From NCBI RefSeq assembly GCF_003286915.1, contig NZ_QMFY01000009.1, positions 124,001-188,000 on the forward strand: 64,000 nucleotides of DNA, given 5' to 3'. Below the pieces are notes generated by a model. The model was not told the origin of the DNA and did not search any database. It worked only from the letters and a program-made list of their open reading frames with translations. Shown here one piece after another: positions 18,947-27,930 of this stretch. The stretch is from Pseudochryseolinea flava. Its GTDB lineage: Bacteria; Bacteroidota; Bacteroidia; Cytophagales; Cyclobacteriaceae. Position 1 is the first letter of the stretch. Each line of letters opens with the position of its first letter. Both the position numbers and the translations under genes were made by a program.

Positions 18947-20061
18947 TAACGCGGAACGTATTTATACATGACGAGTGCTAAGCTTCCAAAGATGATGTTT
19001 GGAATCCAAACAGACAGTGCTGGTGTGAGCAGTTCGGAGCCGTTCTCAGCATACGTTCGGAATACGGTAACGAAAATGATCAACACGAATGAAAGCAAAA
19101 ATCCCAGCGCAATTTGAACGCCTGTTCCGCCACGACTTTTCCTAGACGATACAATGGCGCCCATGAATACAAGAATAAAGATTGTGAAGGGCGCTGCATA
19201 TCGAGTATACAATTCCACTTCATACGCTTCAACGCCTGTAGAGCCTCGCGCTTTTAGTGTGCCGATGTAGTGCTTAAGCTCTCCTATGGTCATACCGTCG
19301 TACTTACGGTAATCGCTTTCAAATTCTTTCGGGTGGATTACTAAAGCGGTATCTCGATCTTCAGTGCCAATCAAATCTGTCGCGCGAACACTGTCTTGCC
19401 CATCTTTTGTTGGATGAAAAATATTCTCTATCCTTTTGATCTGCCATTCCTTCATCTTCCATTTCTGTTTGACAGAATCCCATTGAATACGATTGGCGAC
19501 AAGCTTCTCAATTAACTTGTTGTTCTCAAATTTCTCCATCGTAAAGTGGTAGCCCGTCATGTTGCTGTTGTTATAGCTCTGCATGTACAGGTATACGTTC
19601 GGAGAGACTTGGATATGAATATTCTTCTTATCGAAATAATATTTAGACTTCAAATACTGTACTTCGAAAGCAAGACGTGTTTTGTTCGAATTAGGGATTA
19701 CCCATCCGTTAAGGGCGAAGCTAATGCCCGCGACAAGTATCGACCCGATGAAGAAAGGAAACAGATATCGTCTAAACGAAACGCCGCTGCTGAGTATTGC
19801 GATGATTTCTGTCCGCCCTGCCATGCGTGCGCATACATATACCGTTGCAATGAAAATGGTAATGGGCGTGAGCAGACTCGCGATCCAGATGACAAAGTCG
19901 AGATAGTAAGATGCAATTTGCGCGCTAGAAACATTTGCTTTGGCAAACTTGTCCATCTTCTCGGTCAGATCGATCACGGTGATCACAGCAAGTAATATCA
20001 ACACCACAAAGAAAAACGTGCTGAGAAATTGCCGCAGAATGTATTTGTCGATCAGTTTCAT
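18946..20061 (-). CDS. LptF/LptG family permease
   Basis: The 371-residue protein fits the YjgP/YjgQ (LptF/LptG) family, the membrane part of the ABC machine that extracts lipopolysaccharide from the inner membrane. The N-terminus MKLIDKYILRQFLSTFFFVV, LTPITIFIATVYVCARMAGR and the EIIAILSSGVSFRRYLFPF coupling region are characteristic. Three helices, a periplasmic jellyroll-like domain (about 120-270) and three more helices follow. Only one permease is present, so the partner and LptB must be elsewhere. It is most like LptG in pattern, but I leave the symbol open. Confidence 0.85.
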   Translation of the reverse strand: MKLIDKYILRQFLSTFFFVVLILLAVITVIDLTEKMDKFAKANVSSAQIASYYLDFVIWIASLLTPITIFIATVYVCARMAGRTEIIAILSSGVSFRRYLFPFFIGSILVAGISFALNGWVIPNSNKTRLAFEVQYLKSKYYFDKKNIHIQVSPNVYLYMQSYNNSNMTGYHFTMEKFENNKLIEKLVANRIQWDSVKQKWKMKEWQIKRIENIFHPTKDGQDSVRATDLIGTEDRDTALVIHPKEFESDYRKYDGMTIGELKHYIGTLKARGSTGVEAYEVELYTRYAAPFTIFILVFMGAIVSSRKSRGGTGVQIALGFLLSFVLIIFVTVFRTYAENGSELLTPALSVWIPNIIFGSLALVMYKYVPR

Positions 20062-20066
20062 TTTAA

Positions 20067-20101
20067 AGTGTTCAAGTGTTCAGGGCGTAAGTGTTCAAGT
20101 T
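20067..20101. repeat. Short repeat, AGTGTTCAA units
   Basis: Three imperfect copies of (A)AGTGTTCAAG lie just upstream of the LptF/G-type gene. They belong to the same style of low-complexity intergenic repeat seen elsewhere in the window. Confidence 0.6.
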
Positions 20102-20132
20102 AGTTCTTTAGATGTCTGTGTTATTTCAATTT

Positions 20133-20236
20133 CCCAATACCCTATACCTAATGCCCAATACCCCAATGCCTAATCCCCAAAGCCCTAATACCCAAAGCCC
20201 TAATACCCAATACCCAATACCCAATACCCAATCCCT
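20133..20236. repeat. Heptanucleotide repeat array, CCCAATA/CCCTAAT
   Basis: About 100 bases consist of degenerate seven-base units of the CCCAATA, CCCTAAT and CCCAAAG types, with four nearly identical CCCAATA units at the right end. The array ends in the stop codon of tgt, which lies within a CCCTAAA unit. Confidence 0.85.
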
Positions 20237-21365
20237 AAAGCCTCCTACTCACCTTCTTCACCATCATTTCCTTCCAAGAGGCGAACGTACCGGCGATAAT
20301 TTGTTGGCGTGCTTCTTTCACGAGCCAAAGGTAAAACGTCAGGTTGTGGATTGATGCAATTTGCGCGCCTAAAATCTCTTTGTTGATGACTAAATGTCGG
20401 AGGTACGCTCGCGAATAAAACGTGCTGGCATAACCTCCAAGCGCTGCATCGATCGGAGAGAAGTCCGATTTCCATTTTTCATTCCGAATATTGATGATGC
20501 CCTCGGTCGTGAACAGCATACCGTTTCGAGCATTACGCGTCGGCAACACACAGTCGAACATGTCGATACCTAAAGCGATGCATTCAAGAATATTCTCAGG
20601 CGTGCCTACGCCCATCAGGTAGCGCGGCTTTTCTTTCGGAAGTATGCTACACACAAGACTCGTCATCGCATACATATCTTCGTGCGGCTCCCCAACAGAG
20701 AGACCGCCGATGGCGTTACCAGGCTGATCTTGCGACGCAATGAATGTTGCAGACTCTTCTCTTAAATCTTTGAAGACACTTCCTTGTACGATGGGGAATA
20801 GCACTTGCTCATAACCGTACTTTGGTTCTGTGGTGCGGATTCTTTCCACGCAGCGCTTCAACCATTGATGCGTGAGCCCCATCGATGATTTAGCGTATCG
20901 GTATTCACATGGATAGGGTGTACACTCGTCGAATGCCATAATGATATCGGCGCCAATGGTGCGCTGAATATCCATCACGCTTTCCGGTGTGAAGTGGTGT
21001 TTCGATCCATCGATATGAGATTTGAAGGTCACACCTTCTTCCACGATTTTTCTATTTTCAGCAAGGGAGTATACTTGATATCCACCGCTATCCGTAAGAA
21101 TAGGTTTGTTCCAGCCGTTAAACTTGTGGAGTCCGCCGGCTTTTTCCAGAATTTCAGTACCCGGTCTTAGATAGAGGTGGTATGTATTGCCAAGGATGAT
21201 TTGTGCTTGAATGTCATGTTCTAGTTCACGTTGATGAATAGCTTTCACCGATCCTGCAGTTCCCACAGGCATGAAGATGGGCGTTTGAATTTCGCCGTGG
21301 TCGGTTTGAAGCGTGCCTGCGCGTGCCCAGGAACGTGGATCTGTTGCTGTCAGTTGAAATTTCAT
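20235..21365 (-). CDS. tgt: tRNA-guanine transglycosylase
   Basis: Tgt replaces guanine 34 in GUN-anticodon tRNAs with the queuosine precursor preQ1. The 376 residues match bacterial Tgt throughout. Asp92 lies in TDSGGYQVYS, and nucleophile Asp271 in FDCVLPTRNARNG. The region that normally holds three zinc cysteines (about residues 305-317, here SPIDAALGGYASTFYS) has no Cys, although His340 in the final ligand position remains. As I recall, Bacteroidota homologues share this loss, so it is probably a lineage trait and not damage. I chose the ATG at 21365 (MKFQLTATDP). A -7-like element lies directly upstream. Confidence 0.94.
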   Translation of the reverse strand: MKFQLTATDPRSWARAGTLQTDHGEIQTPIFMPVGTAGSVKAIHQRELEHDIQAQIILGNTYHLYLRPGTEILEKAGGLHKFNGWNKPILTDSGGYQVYSLAENRKIVEEGVTFKSHIDGSKHHFTPESVMDIQRTIGADIIMAFDECTPYPCEYRYAKSSMGLTHQWLKRCVERIRTTEPKYGYEQVLFPIVQGSVFKDLREESATFIASQDQPGNAIGGLSVGEPHEDMYAMTSLVCSILPKEKPRYLMGVGTPENILECIALGIDMFDCVLPTRNARNGMLFTTEGIINIRNEKWKSDFSPIDAALGGYASTFYSRAYLRHLVINKEILGAQIASIHNLTFYLWLVKEARQQIIAGTFASWKEMMVKKVSRRL

Positions 21366-21371
21366 GGACTG

Positions 21372-21379
21372 CAAAAATA
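21372..21379 (-). promoter_or_regulatory. Candidate -7 element upstream of tgt
   Basis: On the minus strand TATTTTTG matches the Bacteroidota -7 consensus TAnnTTTG and ends six bases before the tgt ATG. That would give an almost leaderless transcript. No clear -33 TTG is visible at the usual distance. Confidence 0.35.
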
Positions 21380-21535
21380 GGAAGTCGGGCTTAAAAGTTT
21401 AGGATTTAATCGTTGAGCGCAGGATAAATAAACCTTGAATGCCACAATTCTTGGCGCCTCGTTGAAAGATGCGCAGTGTGAAGATGGAGCGTAGTGGTGC
21501 ACCCAATTTCTTAAGGCTTCGTTATGCCGATAAAC

Positions 21536-21567
21536 AAAAAGCTCCGTCATCTGCGAGATAACGGAGC
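21536..21567 (-). terminator. Terminator of the lacI-family gene
   Basis: On the minus strand GCTCCGT (21561-21567) pairs with ACGGAGC (21541-21547) over a 13-base loop and is followed by five T. It lies after the regulator stop at 21602. The rest of the gap 21366-21601 shows nothing else. Confidence 0.75.
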
Positions 21568-21601
21568 CTGTGGCCAAAGGACCTTGTTAAAAGTCTCTAC
21601 A

Positions 21602-22666
21602 CTAATGAATACCTGATCCTGTATAGGAATCGATATTCTGTTGCGTGATTACTTCTAAAGGGAAAAGATCCGTGTCAGGAGCGCCCTTCTTGAACATCAA
21701 ATAATTTACAAGGTGACTGATCCCCAACGATGCTTGACGTTTTGGGTTTTGGTTGATGAGGAAATCGATCGTGCCCTGACGGAGATATTTGAGATTCTCG
21801 TCAAGCATATCATAGCCCACCATTCTGATTTCACGCTTACCGAATTGAGCCAGGAACGATGCCGCAACGGCCGTACCTTTCGAAGTACTCACGAAGATTC
21901 CTTTTAAAGTAGGATCATCTAAAAGCGTCTTCAATCGATCGGAGAATGTTGGGTCTTTAACGTTGAGTGTAAAGTCGACGATGTTAAAATCAATTTTGCT
22001 TTTCTCTTTAAAGTATGCTCTGAAGCCGCGCTCTTTTTCTAATAAGTGGACAGACTCATGAATGTCTTCATCGATGTGGAGTACGGCGAGTGTTCCAGAA
22101 TGGTGTTGTCCAATGTGCATAAGCTCAGCACCGACGCGTCCGCTTTGATAGAGGTTTTGACCGATAAAGGTTAAAGGTCTGGCTTCTGGAATATTGGTAT
22201 TGAACAGTACATAAGGAATTCCGCTCTCATTAAAGAGTTCGAAGATGGGAAGCGCCTCGTGGTAGAAGATTGGTGCTACCAGAATGGCGTCTGGATTTGC
22301 CTCGTAAACTTTTTTCGCGAGTCGCTGAAAAGATTCTTTATCGAAGAGGTCAAATAAGAATGGTTCGATTCTGATACCATACTGTTCCCATTCTAATTGA
22401 GAGGCAATGATGCCGGTATTGGCTTGACTCCAATACGGGTCAGAATTCGGATCGGGTAGCAGCGCCGCGATATGGTAGTTTTTATTGGTTCCGAGGGTGC
22501 GAGCGATCAGGTTGGGTTTGTAATCGATCTGCTCCATTACGGATGTAACCTTCTTGAGGGCTTCATCGGAAACCCGGCCTCTGTTGTGTAACACACGGTC
22601 CACAGTTCCTACCGAGACGCCGGCAAGCTTGGCAATATCCTTGATTCTGATGTTTTTGAGCGCCAT
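21602..22666 (-). CDS. LacI-family transcriptional regulator
   Basis: The 354-residue protein has an N-terminal LacI helix-turn-helix, IKDIAKLAGVSVGTVDRVLH, then the hinge motif YKPNLIARTLG. A periplasmic-binding-protein-like sugar domain follows (about residues 60-340). Such regulators release or change DNA binding when a sugar or sugar phosphate binds. It is divergent from susC/susD, with palindromes in the 218-base gap, so it most likely controls that pair and itself. VGTVDRVLHNRGRVS, with Asp after TV, resembles the XylR/RbsR-type subset, but the ligand cannot be assigned. Confidence 0.93.
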   Translation of the reverse strand: MALKNIRIKDIAKLAGVSVGTVDRVLHNRGRVSDEALKKVTSVMEQIDYKPNLIARTLGTNKNYHIAALLPDPNSDPYWSQANTGIIASQLEWEQYGIRIEPFLFDLFDKESFQRLAKKVYEANPDAILVAPIFYHEALPIFELFNESGIPYVLFNTNIPEARPLTFIGQNLYQSGRVGAELMHIGQHHSGTLAVLHIDEDIHESVHLLEKERGFRAYFKEKSKIDFNIVDFTLNVKDPTFSDRLKTLLDDPTLKGIFVSTSKGTAVAASFLAQFGKREIRMVGYDMLDENLKYLRQGTIDFLINQNPKRQASLGISHLVNYLMFKKGAPDTDLFPLEVITQQNIDSYTGSGIH

Positions 22667-22698
22667 ATCTTTAAAGAAATCAATTTTTTATTTGAATC

Positions 22699-22725
22699 GA
22701 AAACGATCATCGCAATCGTGTTTTC
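22699..22725. promoter_or_regulatory. Candidate operator palindrome, lacI-susC gap
   Basis: GAAAACGAT (22699-22707) faces ATCGTGTTTTC (22715-22725), an inverted repeat with a single bulged base around a seven-base centre. Its position, 33 bases upstream of the regulator start, suits LacI-type autoregulation. Confidence 0.4.
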
Positions 22726-22733
22726 AATGTTTT

Positions 22734-22768
22734 CGCACACAAATTAAGTGTGTGCGTACACAAATTAA
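22734..22768. promoter_or_regulatory. Candidate regulatory repeats, lacI-susC gap
   Basis: CGCACAC (22734-22740) and GTGTGCG (22750-22756) form a palindrome. Overlapping it, the 11-base direct repeat ACACAAATTAA occurs at 22737-22747 and 22758-22768. The copies are exactly 21 bases apart, about two helical turns, as expected for protein bound side by side on one face of DNA. Confidence 0.4.
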
Positions 22769-22884
22769 AATTTTTCTTGCTTTTATTTCAAGCACTTTCT
22801 ACTTTAACACTCTCGAACGGCCCAACAATGTATTGGACCAGTCGAAAAACGGACAACAAAGTTTTAACCCAAACCCAAATCTCA

Positions 22885-25800
22885 ATGAAAAGATGTTTAC
22901 TACAGGTCGTGGCCTTGCTCCTGCTGACGAGCGCCGCGGCTTTTGGTCAGACGGTGACAGGAAGAGTCACCTCATCGACTGATGGCTCGGCTGTGCCGGG
23001 AGCGTCAGTGCTTATTAAAGGAACCGGCAACGGTACGAGTACGGACTCCGACGGAAAATTTACAATCAATGCTGGTGACCCTAACGCTATTTTGGTTGTA
23101 TCATTTATCGGTTTTGCGACGCAAGAAATCGCTGTTGAAAGTAGAACCACAATCGACGTTGTGCTTCAGGAAGACGTAACTGCGCTAAATGAGGTTATCG
23201 TTACTGCTCTAGGTATCTCACGTGAAAAGAAGACGCTCGGATATGCAGCGCAAGATTTAAAAGGCAATGAGCTTACAACCATCCAAACCGGCAACGTAAC
23301 AAACGGTCTTGCAGGTAAAATTGCTGGTGTGGTTGTTACACCAGGTAGCACAGGGCCAGGCGGATCAGTTCGTGTTGTGATCCGAGGTAGCAAATCGCTC
23401 GGAGGTGCTAATCAACCACTCTATGTGGTAGACGGTATCCCGGTCGATAATTCTGGGCCTGGTGGCATCAGCGCCCAAACAAGTCAATATAACGTTTCGG
23501 ATTTCGGGTCTGGTATTTCCGATATCAATCCTGACGACATCGAGAGTATGACCGTCCTCAAAGGACCAAACGCGGCTGCTCTTTATGGTGCTCGCGCAAC
23601 AAACGGTGTTATCATCATTACCACCAAAAAAGGTAATGCGAAAGGGTTAGGAATAAACATCAACTCTTCAGCAACTTTTGAGACCCCATTTGTTCTTCCT
23701 AAGTTTCAGAACAAATATGGTCAAGGTACAAATGGTGTCGCACCTGCATCGGTAGGTGATCTCGTAAACCAACCGGGTTCGTGGGGTGCTGCTCTCGATG
23801 GAAGTGAGAAGCCTTATTACACTGGCGAAACAAAAGCGTACACTGCACAAGAAGATAACGTAAGAGATTTCTTTGAAACGGGAAGAACCTTTAGCAATTC
23901 AATCTCTTTGCAAGGTGGTACTGGGCCTGCAACGTTCTATCTTTCTTACACAAACTTCGATTCGAAAGGTATACTGCCAAACAATAGACTTACGAAGAAT
24001 AACTTCAATCTTCGTGGAACTGCGCAGCTAGGTTCTAAACTTTCGATCGACGCAAAAATCACCTACTTCCTCCAAGAAGCGAAAAACAGACCGGAGCAAG
24101 GTGAAAGTGATCTTGGAAACACCACCACAATGGTGTTCAATATGCCAAGAAACGTGGCGATTAGCGATGCGGAAAAGGTTTATCAAAATCCAAATGGCTC
24201 TCCTATATCGTGGACGAGCAGTGGTTATCAACCATATTGGATTGCTAATAAGTCCAGAAATGAAGATACCAAACATCGTGTGTTGGGCTTTACGAAGCTT
24301 ACTTACAAATTCAATGATTGGTTGTCGGTATTCGGTCGCGTAGGTACGGACTTCACCACTCAAAAAACCTTTACACTCAGACCTTACTACCATCCAATCG
24401 TTGCACAAGGTGCCTTCGTAAAACGTACGCCTGAATACACCGAAACCAATGTCGACGGTCTCATCATGATCAATAAGGATCTTTCGGAAAAAATCTCCTT
24501 TACAATGAATATTGGCGCAAGCATGCGCTATAACAAATACGAAAATTTCGGATTTGATGCTTCCGGCTTACGCTATCCAGATGCGGTTACTTTAGAAAGT
24601 GCCAGCACCAAAATTCCATTCTATGACATTTCTGAAAAGAAGGTGAATTCATGGTACGGCTCTATGCAATTAGGATACAGTGACTACCTATTCTTAGATG
24701 TAACGGGAAGAAACGATTGGGCCTCTACTTTACCAGCAAACAATAGATCGTACTTCTATCCATCAGCAAGTTTGTCGTGGGTTGCTTCCGATATGTTTGA
24801 CGTGAATAGCGATGTGTTAAGCTTCTTGAAGGCACGAGTGAGCTGGTCATCTGTAAGTAATGACACAGATCCATATCGTACAGGTTTCGTGTATACACTG
24901 GATCCTCGTGGTTATTTGACAACTGCTTTCTTATCTGTTCCAAGAGATGTGCCGAATGCTAACTTGGTACCAGAAACATCTAACTCTACTGAATTTGGAG
25001 CAGAAATTAGATTGTTCCAAAACAGAGTGTATGTTGACGCATCGTATTACAGCATCGTAACAAAAGATCAGATCGTTGCATTACAAACACCTGAGTCTGC
25101 AGGTTTTAGCACTTTTTTCAAAAACGTCGGACAAGTAAGTAACAAAGGTGTCGAATTGATGATTGGTGGTACGCCAATCAAGAACGACGACTTCACATGG
25201 GATGTCTCTGTAAACTTTGCACACAATAAGAACAAACTCGACAAGTTAGTTGATGGGTTGAAAACTTATCAGCTAGGTATCATCAACAACGGTGGTATTT
25301 CAATTCTTGCGACTGCAGGTGGTGGTTTTGGTGATATCTACGGTTTCGACTACTTGCGTAAGGATGGTCAAATTGTAGTTAATGCACAAGGCGTCCCAAT
25401 GGCGGAAACAAATGCTAAGATAATCGGTAACTACCAACCAAAAGCAACCATCGGTTTTACAAACAGCTTCCTTTATAAAGGCTTCAATGTAAGAATGCTT
25501 ATTGATGGCCGCATTGGCGGTGAAATATATTCATTCACAGATCGTGGCCTTTGGGCAAACGGAGTTTCTGAAGAGACTTTAGGAGGTCGCGAAGACGGAA
25601 TTCTCGTTGATGGTGTTTTTGAAAGCGGAACAGCTAATAATGTTACGATTACAGCGCAACAATACTATCAAGGTGTTGCCGGGGCGATAAGCACGCCATT
25701 CATCAAAGATGCAACGAACTTCCGTGTAAGAGAACTTAGCGTTAGTTATGCATTGCCAGTAGCTAACCTTAAACTTCCATTTAAGTCTGCTTCTTTAGGG

Positions 25801-25950
25801 ATTGTAGCAAGAAACTTGTTCTTCCTGTATAAGAAGACAGATAACTTCGACCCAGAAGCTAGTTATAGCACGGGCAACGCGCAGGGTGTAGCCTACTACA
25901 ACCTACCGTCTACACGTAGCTTAGGATTTAACTTAAATCTTGGATTCTAA
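22885..25950 (+). CDS. SusC/RagA-family TonB-dependent outer-membrane transporter
   Basis: This 1021-residue protein is an outer-membrane channel for TonB-driven uptake of oligosaccharides or similar large nutrients. A signal peptide (ending AAAFGQ) is followed by a carboxypeptidase-regulatory-like domain (TVTGRVTSSTDGSAVPGASV). The plug has the SusC signatures KIAGVVV, PLYVVDGIPVDNS and GPNAAALYGARATNGVIIITTKKG, and a beta barrel ends in LGFNLNLGF. I chose the ATG at 22885, which opens the signal peptide; in-frame codons upstream look untranslated. susD follows after 11 bases. The LacI neighbour suggests a sugar substrate. No glycosidase is adjacent. Confidence 0.95.
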   Translation: MKRCLLQVVALLLLTSAAAFGQTVTGRVTSSTDGSAVPGASVLIKGTGNGTSTDSDGKFTINAGDPNAILVVSFIGFATQEIAVESRTTIDVVLQEDVTALNEVIVTALGISREKKTLGYAAQDLKGNELTTIQTGNVTNGLAGKIAGVVVTPGSTGPGGSVRVVIRGSKSLGGANQPLYVVDGIPVDNSGPGGISAQTSQYNVSDFGSGISDINPDDIESMTVLKGPNAAALYGARATNGVIIITTKKGNAKGLGININSSATFETPFVLPKFQNKYGQGTNGVAPASVGDLVNQPGSWGAALDGSEKPYYTGETKAYTAQEDNVRDFFETGRTFSNSISLQGGTGPATFYLSYTNFDSKGILPNNRLTKNNFNLRGTAQLGSKLSIDAKITYFLQEAKNRPEQGESDLGNTTTMVFNMPRNVAISDAEKVYQNPNGSPISWTSSGYQPYWIANKSRNEDTKHRVLGFTKLTYKFNDWLSVFGRVGTDFTTQKTFTLRPYYHPIVAQGAFVKRTPEYTETNVDGLIMINKDLSEKISFTMNIGASMRYNKYENFGFDASGLRYPDAVTLESASTKIPFYDISEKKVNSWYGSMQLGYSDYLFLDVTGRNDWASTLPANNRSYFYPSASLSWVASDMFDVNSDVLSFLKARVSWSSVSNDTDPYRTGFVYTLDPRGYLTTAFLSVPRDVPNANLVPETSNSTEFGAEIRLFQNRVYVDASYYSIVTKDQIVALQTPESAGFSTFFKNVGQVSNKGVELMIGGTPIKNDDFTWDVSVNFAHNKNKLDKLVDGLKTYQLGIINNGGISILATAGGGFGDIYGFDYLRKDGQIVVNAQGVPMAETNAKIIGNYQPKATIGFTNSFLYKGFNVRMLIDGRIGGEIYSFTDRGLWANGVSEETLGGREDGILVDGVFESGTANNVTITAQQYYQGVAGAISTPFIKDATNFRVRELSVSYALPVANLKLPFKSASLGIVARNLFFLYKKTDNFDPEASYSTGNAQGVAYYNLPSTRSLGFNLNLGF

Positions 25951-25961
25951 TTGATCAAATC

Positions 25962-27665
25962 ATGAGAAACAAAATTTCATCTATATTCAGCAAAAGCATA
26001 TTTGTGCTTGTTGTTATTGCGCTGGTAAGCTGTACCAGTGGCTTTGATGATCTGAATGAGCGTCCTAACGCCATCACGCCATCAAGTGCATCTCCAACAG
26101 GATTTATTGGTACAATAGAGCGTTTTACGTTCAGTCCCGATCGTGAAGTGTGGTGGCGGGCACAGTTGATCCACGCAGATCGGTTCGCGGATCATTTCCG
26201 TTTTGGATTTAATGGTAGCTGGTGGAATGATGGCCTCGGCTATGAGTACAACATTGACTATACTGATTGGTACTGGAGAGATTATTTCACTCGTGTTCCT
26301 GCAAACATCAATGAGTACTTGAAAATTGTAGGTGAAGGCGGTGCGCAAGAAAATGAAAATCTTTACGCAATTGGCTTAACGCTGAAGGCACTCTATTATC
26401 AATTGATGACAGACTCTTTCGGCGATATTCCATATACACAAGTTGCTGACGGCGTAACGCTTGCTCCGAAGTATGATGAGCAGAAGGAAATCTACCGTCA
26501 ATCAATTGCTGATCTTGCTACTGCAATTTCCATCCTCGGCGATAAGACTTCAGACGTTATCTACAACGATTTGTTGATAAAAGATGATTTGATCTACGGT
26601 GGTAAACTTGATAAATGGAAGAAACTGGCGAATACACTTAGGTTAAGGATGGGCCTTCGCGCTCTTGGTGCCGAAGGTGCTGATTTCGCAGACGCTGCTA
26701 TCAAGGCCAGCTTAGCAGCACCACTCCTATCAGATCTTACTGACCTTGCTAAAATAAACAAGGATGTCGCTCAAAAAGGATTCCTTGATGACGGTTACAA
26801 CAACGTTTGGTGGACATTTGGTGGACTAGGCTCTAAATGGACAGTAAGTAAGTCGATGATCGACGTGTTGCGTGATAACAACGACCCACGCCTGTCCAAG
26901 TTCGCAAAACCTGCTGCCGGAGGCGCCATCGCTTTCCCGAAAACCGACAATGCAAAGTTTGACAAGTACTATGACTTCCTCAAGGATCAATTGGATAATG
27001 CGGGTGTGAGCTATTCGGAGGATATTACGACAGCGCAAAACACAATCACATTTGCCGCTAACCAATACTATATCGGTCAGCCTGCAAGGTTGAACGGCAA
27101 CATCTATAGCTTAGTAAACGCTAATTTGTTCTCAATGCCTTCTGACTACGTTACCGGTAATGCGGATCGCACAATAGACATGATGCCAGGATGGGTGATG
27201 ACACCTGCTGAATCTGAGCTCTTACAAGCATGGGCGAAGTTGAAGGGTTATAACACTTCAAAAACTGCTGATGAACATTATAAAGCTGGTATTACATTAT
27301 CAATGGCGCAATTTGGCGTGGCCGGTGGTGATGCCAGTGATTTCATTGCAGATGAAGACATCGCTACATTGGCTGGTACAACGGAACAACAGGTCGCTCA
27401 AGTTGCAACGCAATTGTGGGTGAGTCATTTTGGTAACGGCTTTGAAGCATGGGCAACTGTTAGAAAAACGGGCTACCCAACTTCTGTGAGCGCCGTTAAT
27501 AATGATATTGACATTTACTACCTCGGATCTTTGGGGGAAAACTACCCACAACGTTTGAGATATTCGAGCAATGAAGCCAAGCTCAACACAGCAAATGTAC
27601 AAGATGCTGTTAAGAGACAAGGTGCTGATGCTATTGCCACCAAAGTTTGGTGGGCTAAAGATTAA
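25962..27665 (+). CDS. SusD/RagB-family nutrient-binding lipoprotein
   Basis: The 567-residue surface lipoprotein pairs with SusC to capture the substrate above the channel. A lipoprotein signal peptide ends at LVSCTSG, and FDDLNERPNAITPSSASP is the typical SusD opening after lipidation. Repeated helical segments (LKALYYQLMTDSFGDIPYT and others) and a C-terminal YPQRLRYSSNEAKLN block indicate the SusD-like subgroup often seen with peptide or sugar transporters. It is co-transcribed with susC, and a strong terminator follows its stop. Confidence 0.93.
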   Translation: MRNKISSIFSKSIFVLVVIALVSCTSGFDDLNERPNAITPSSASPTGFIGTIERFTFSPDREVWWRAQLIHADRFADHFRFGFNGSWWNDGLGYEYNIDYTDWYWRDYFTRVPANINEYLKIVGEGGAQENENLYAIGLTLKALYYQLMTDSFGDIPYTQVADGVTLAPKYDEQKEIYRQSIADLATAISILGDKTSDVIYNDLLIKDDLIYGGKLDKWKKLANTLRLRMGLRALGAEGADFADAAIKASLAAPLLSDLTDLAKINKDVAQKGFLDDGYNNVWWTFGGLGSKWTVSKSMIDVLRDNNDPRLSKFAKPAAGGAIAFPKTDNAKFDKYYDFLKDQLDNAGVSYSEDITTAQNTITFAANQYYIGQPARLNGNIYSLVNANLFSMPSDYVTGNADRTIDMMPGWVMTPAESELLQAWAKLKGYNTSKTADEHYKAGITLSMAQFGVAGGDASDFIADEDIATLAGTTEQQVAQVATQLWVSHFGNGFEAWATVRKTGYPTSVSAVNNDIDIYYLGSLGENYPQRLRYSSNEAKLNTANVQDAVKRQGADAIATKVWWAKD

Positions 27666-27696
27666 CCTCCTACGTAAGGTTATATTTGGTTTGGTT

Positions 27697-27728
27697 GGGC
27701 TTCCCGGTGGTACGGGAAGCCCTTTTTT
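27697..27728 (+). terminator. Terminator of the susC-susD operon
   Basis: A perfect ten-base stem, GGGCTTCCCG paired with CGGGAAGCCC, with a short loop and six T, lies 32 bases after the susD stop. Confidence 0.95.
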
Positions 27729-27857
27729 ATGTGATCATTTCACTCGTTTCGTCTGCGTAGCCGCTTCGCGAAACAGGGCGACAATGTAATAAGAACCTAC
27801 AAGCGAAGTCACACAAAGTAGCAAAGCTTTAAGCTTTCCGCTTCTACCCTTAGACAG

Positions 27858-27913
27858 TGACTCCTTACTCCTGACTCCTGACTTCTGACTCCTGACTTCT
27901 GACTTCCGACTCC
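27858..27913. repeat. Heptanucleotide repeat array, TGACTCC/TGACTTC
   Basis: Eight consecutive seven-base units, all variants of TGACTYC, keep perfect register, followed by a degenerate ninth. The array sits between the susD terminator and the 3' end of the convergent permease gene. The preceding bases (27729-27857) show only short AAGCTTT-type stutters. Confidence 0.9.
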
Positions 27914-27930
27914 TGAATCACAGCATCCCC

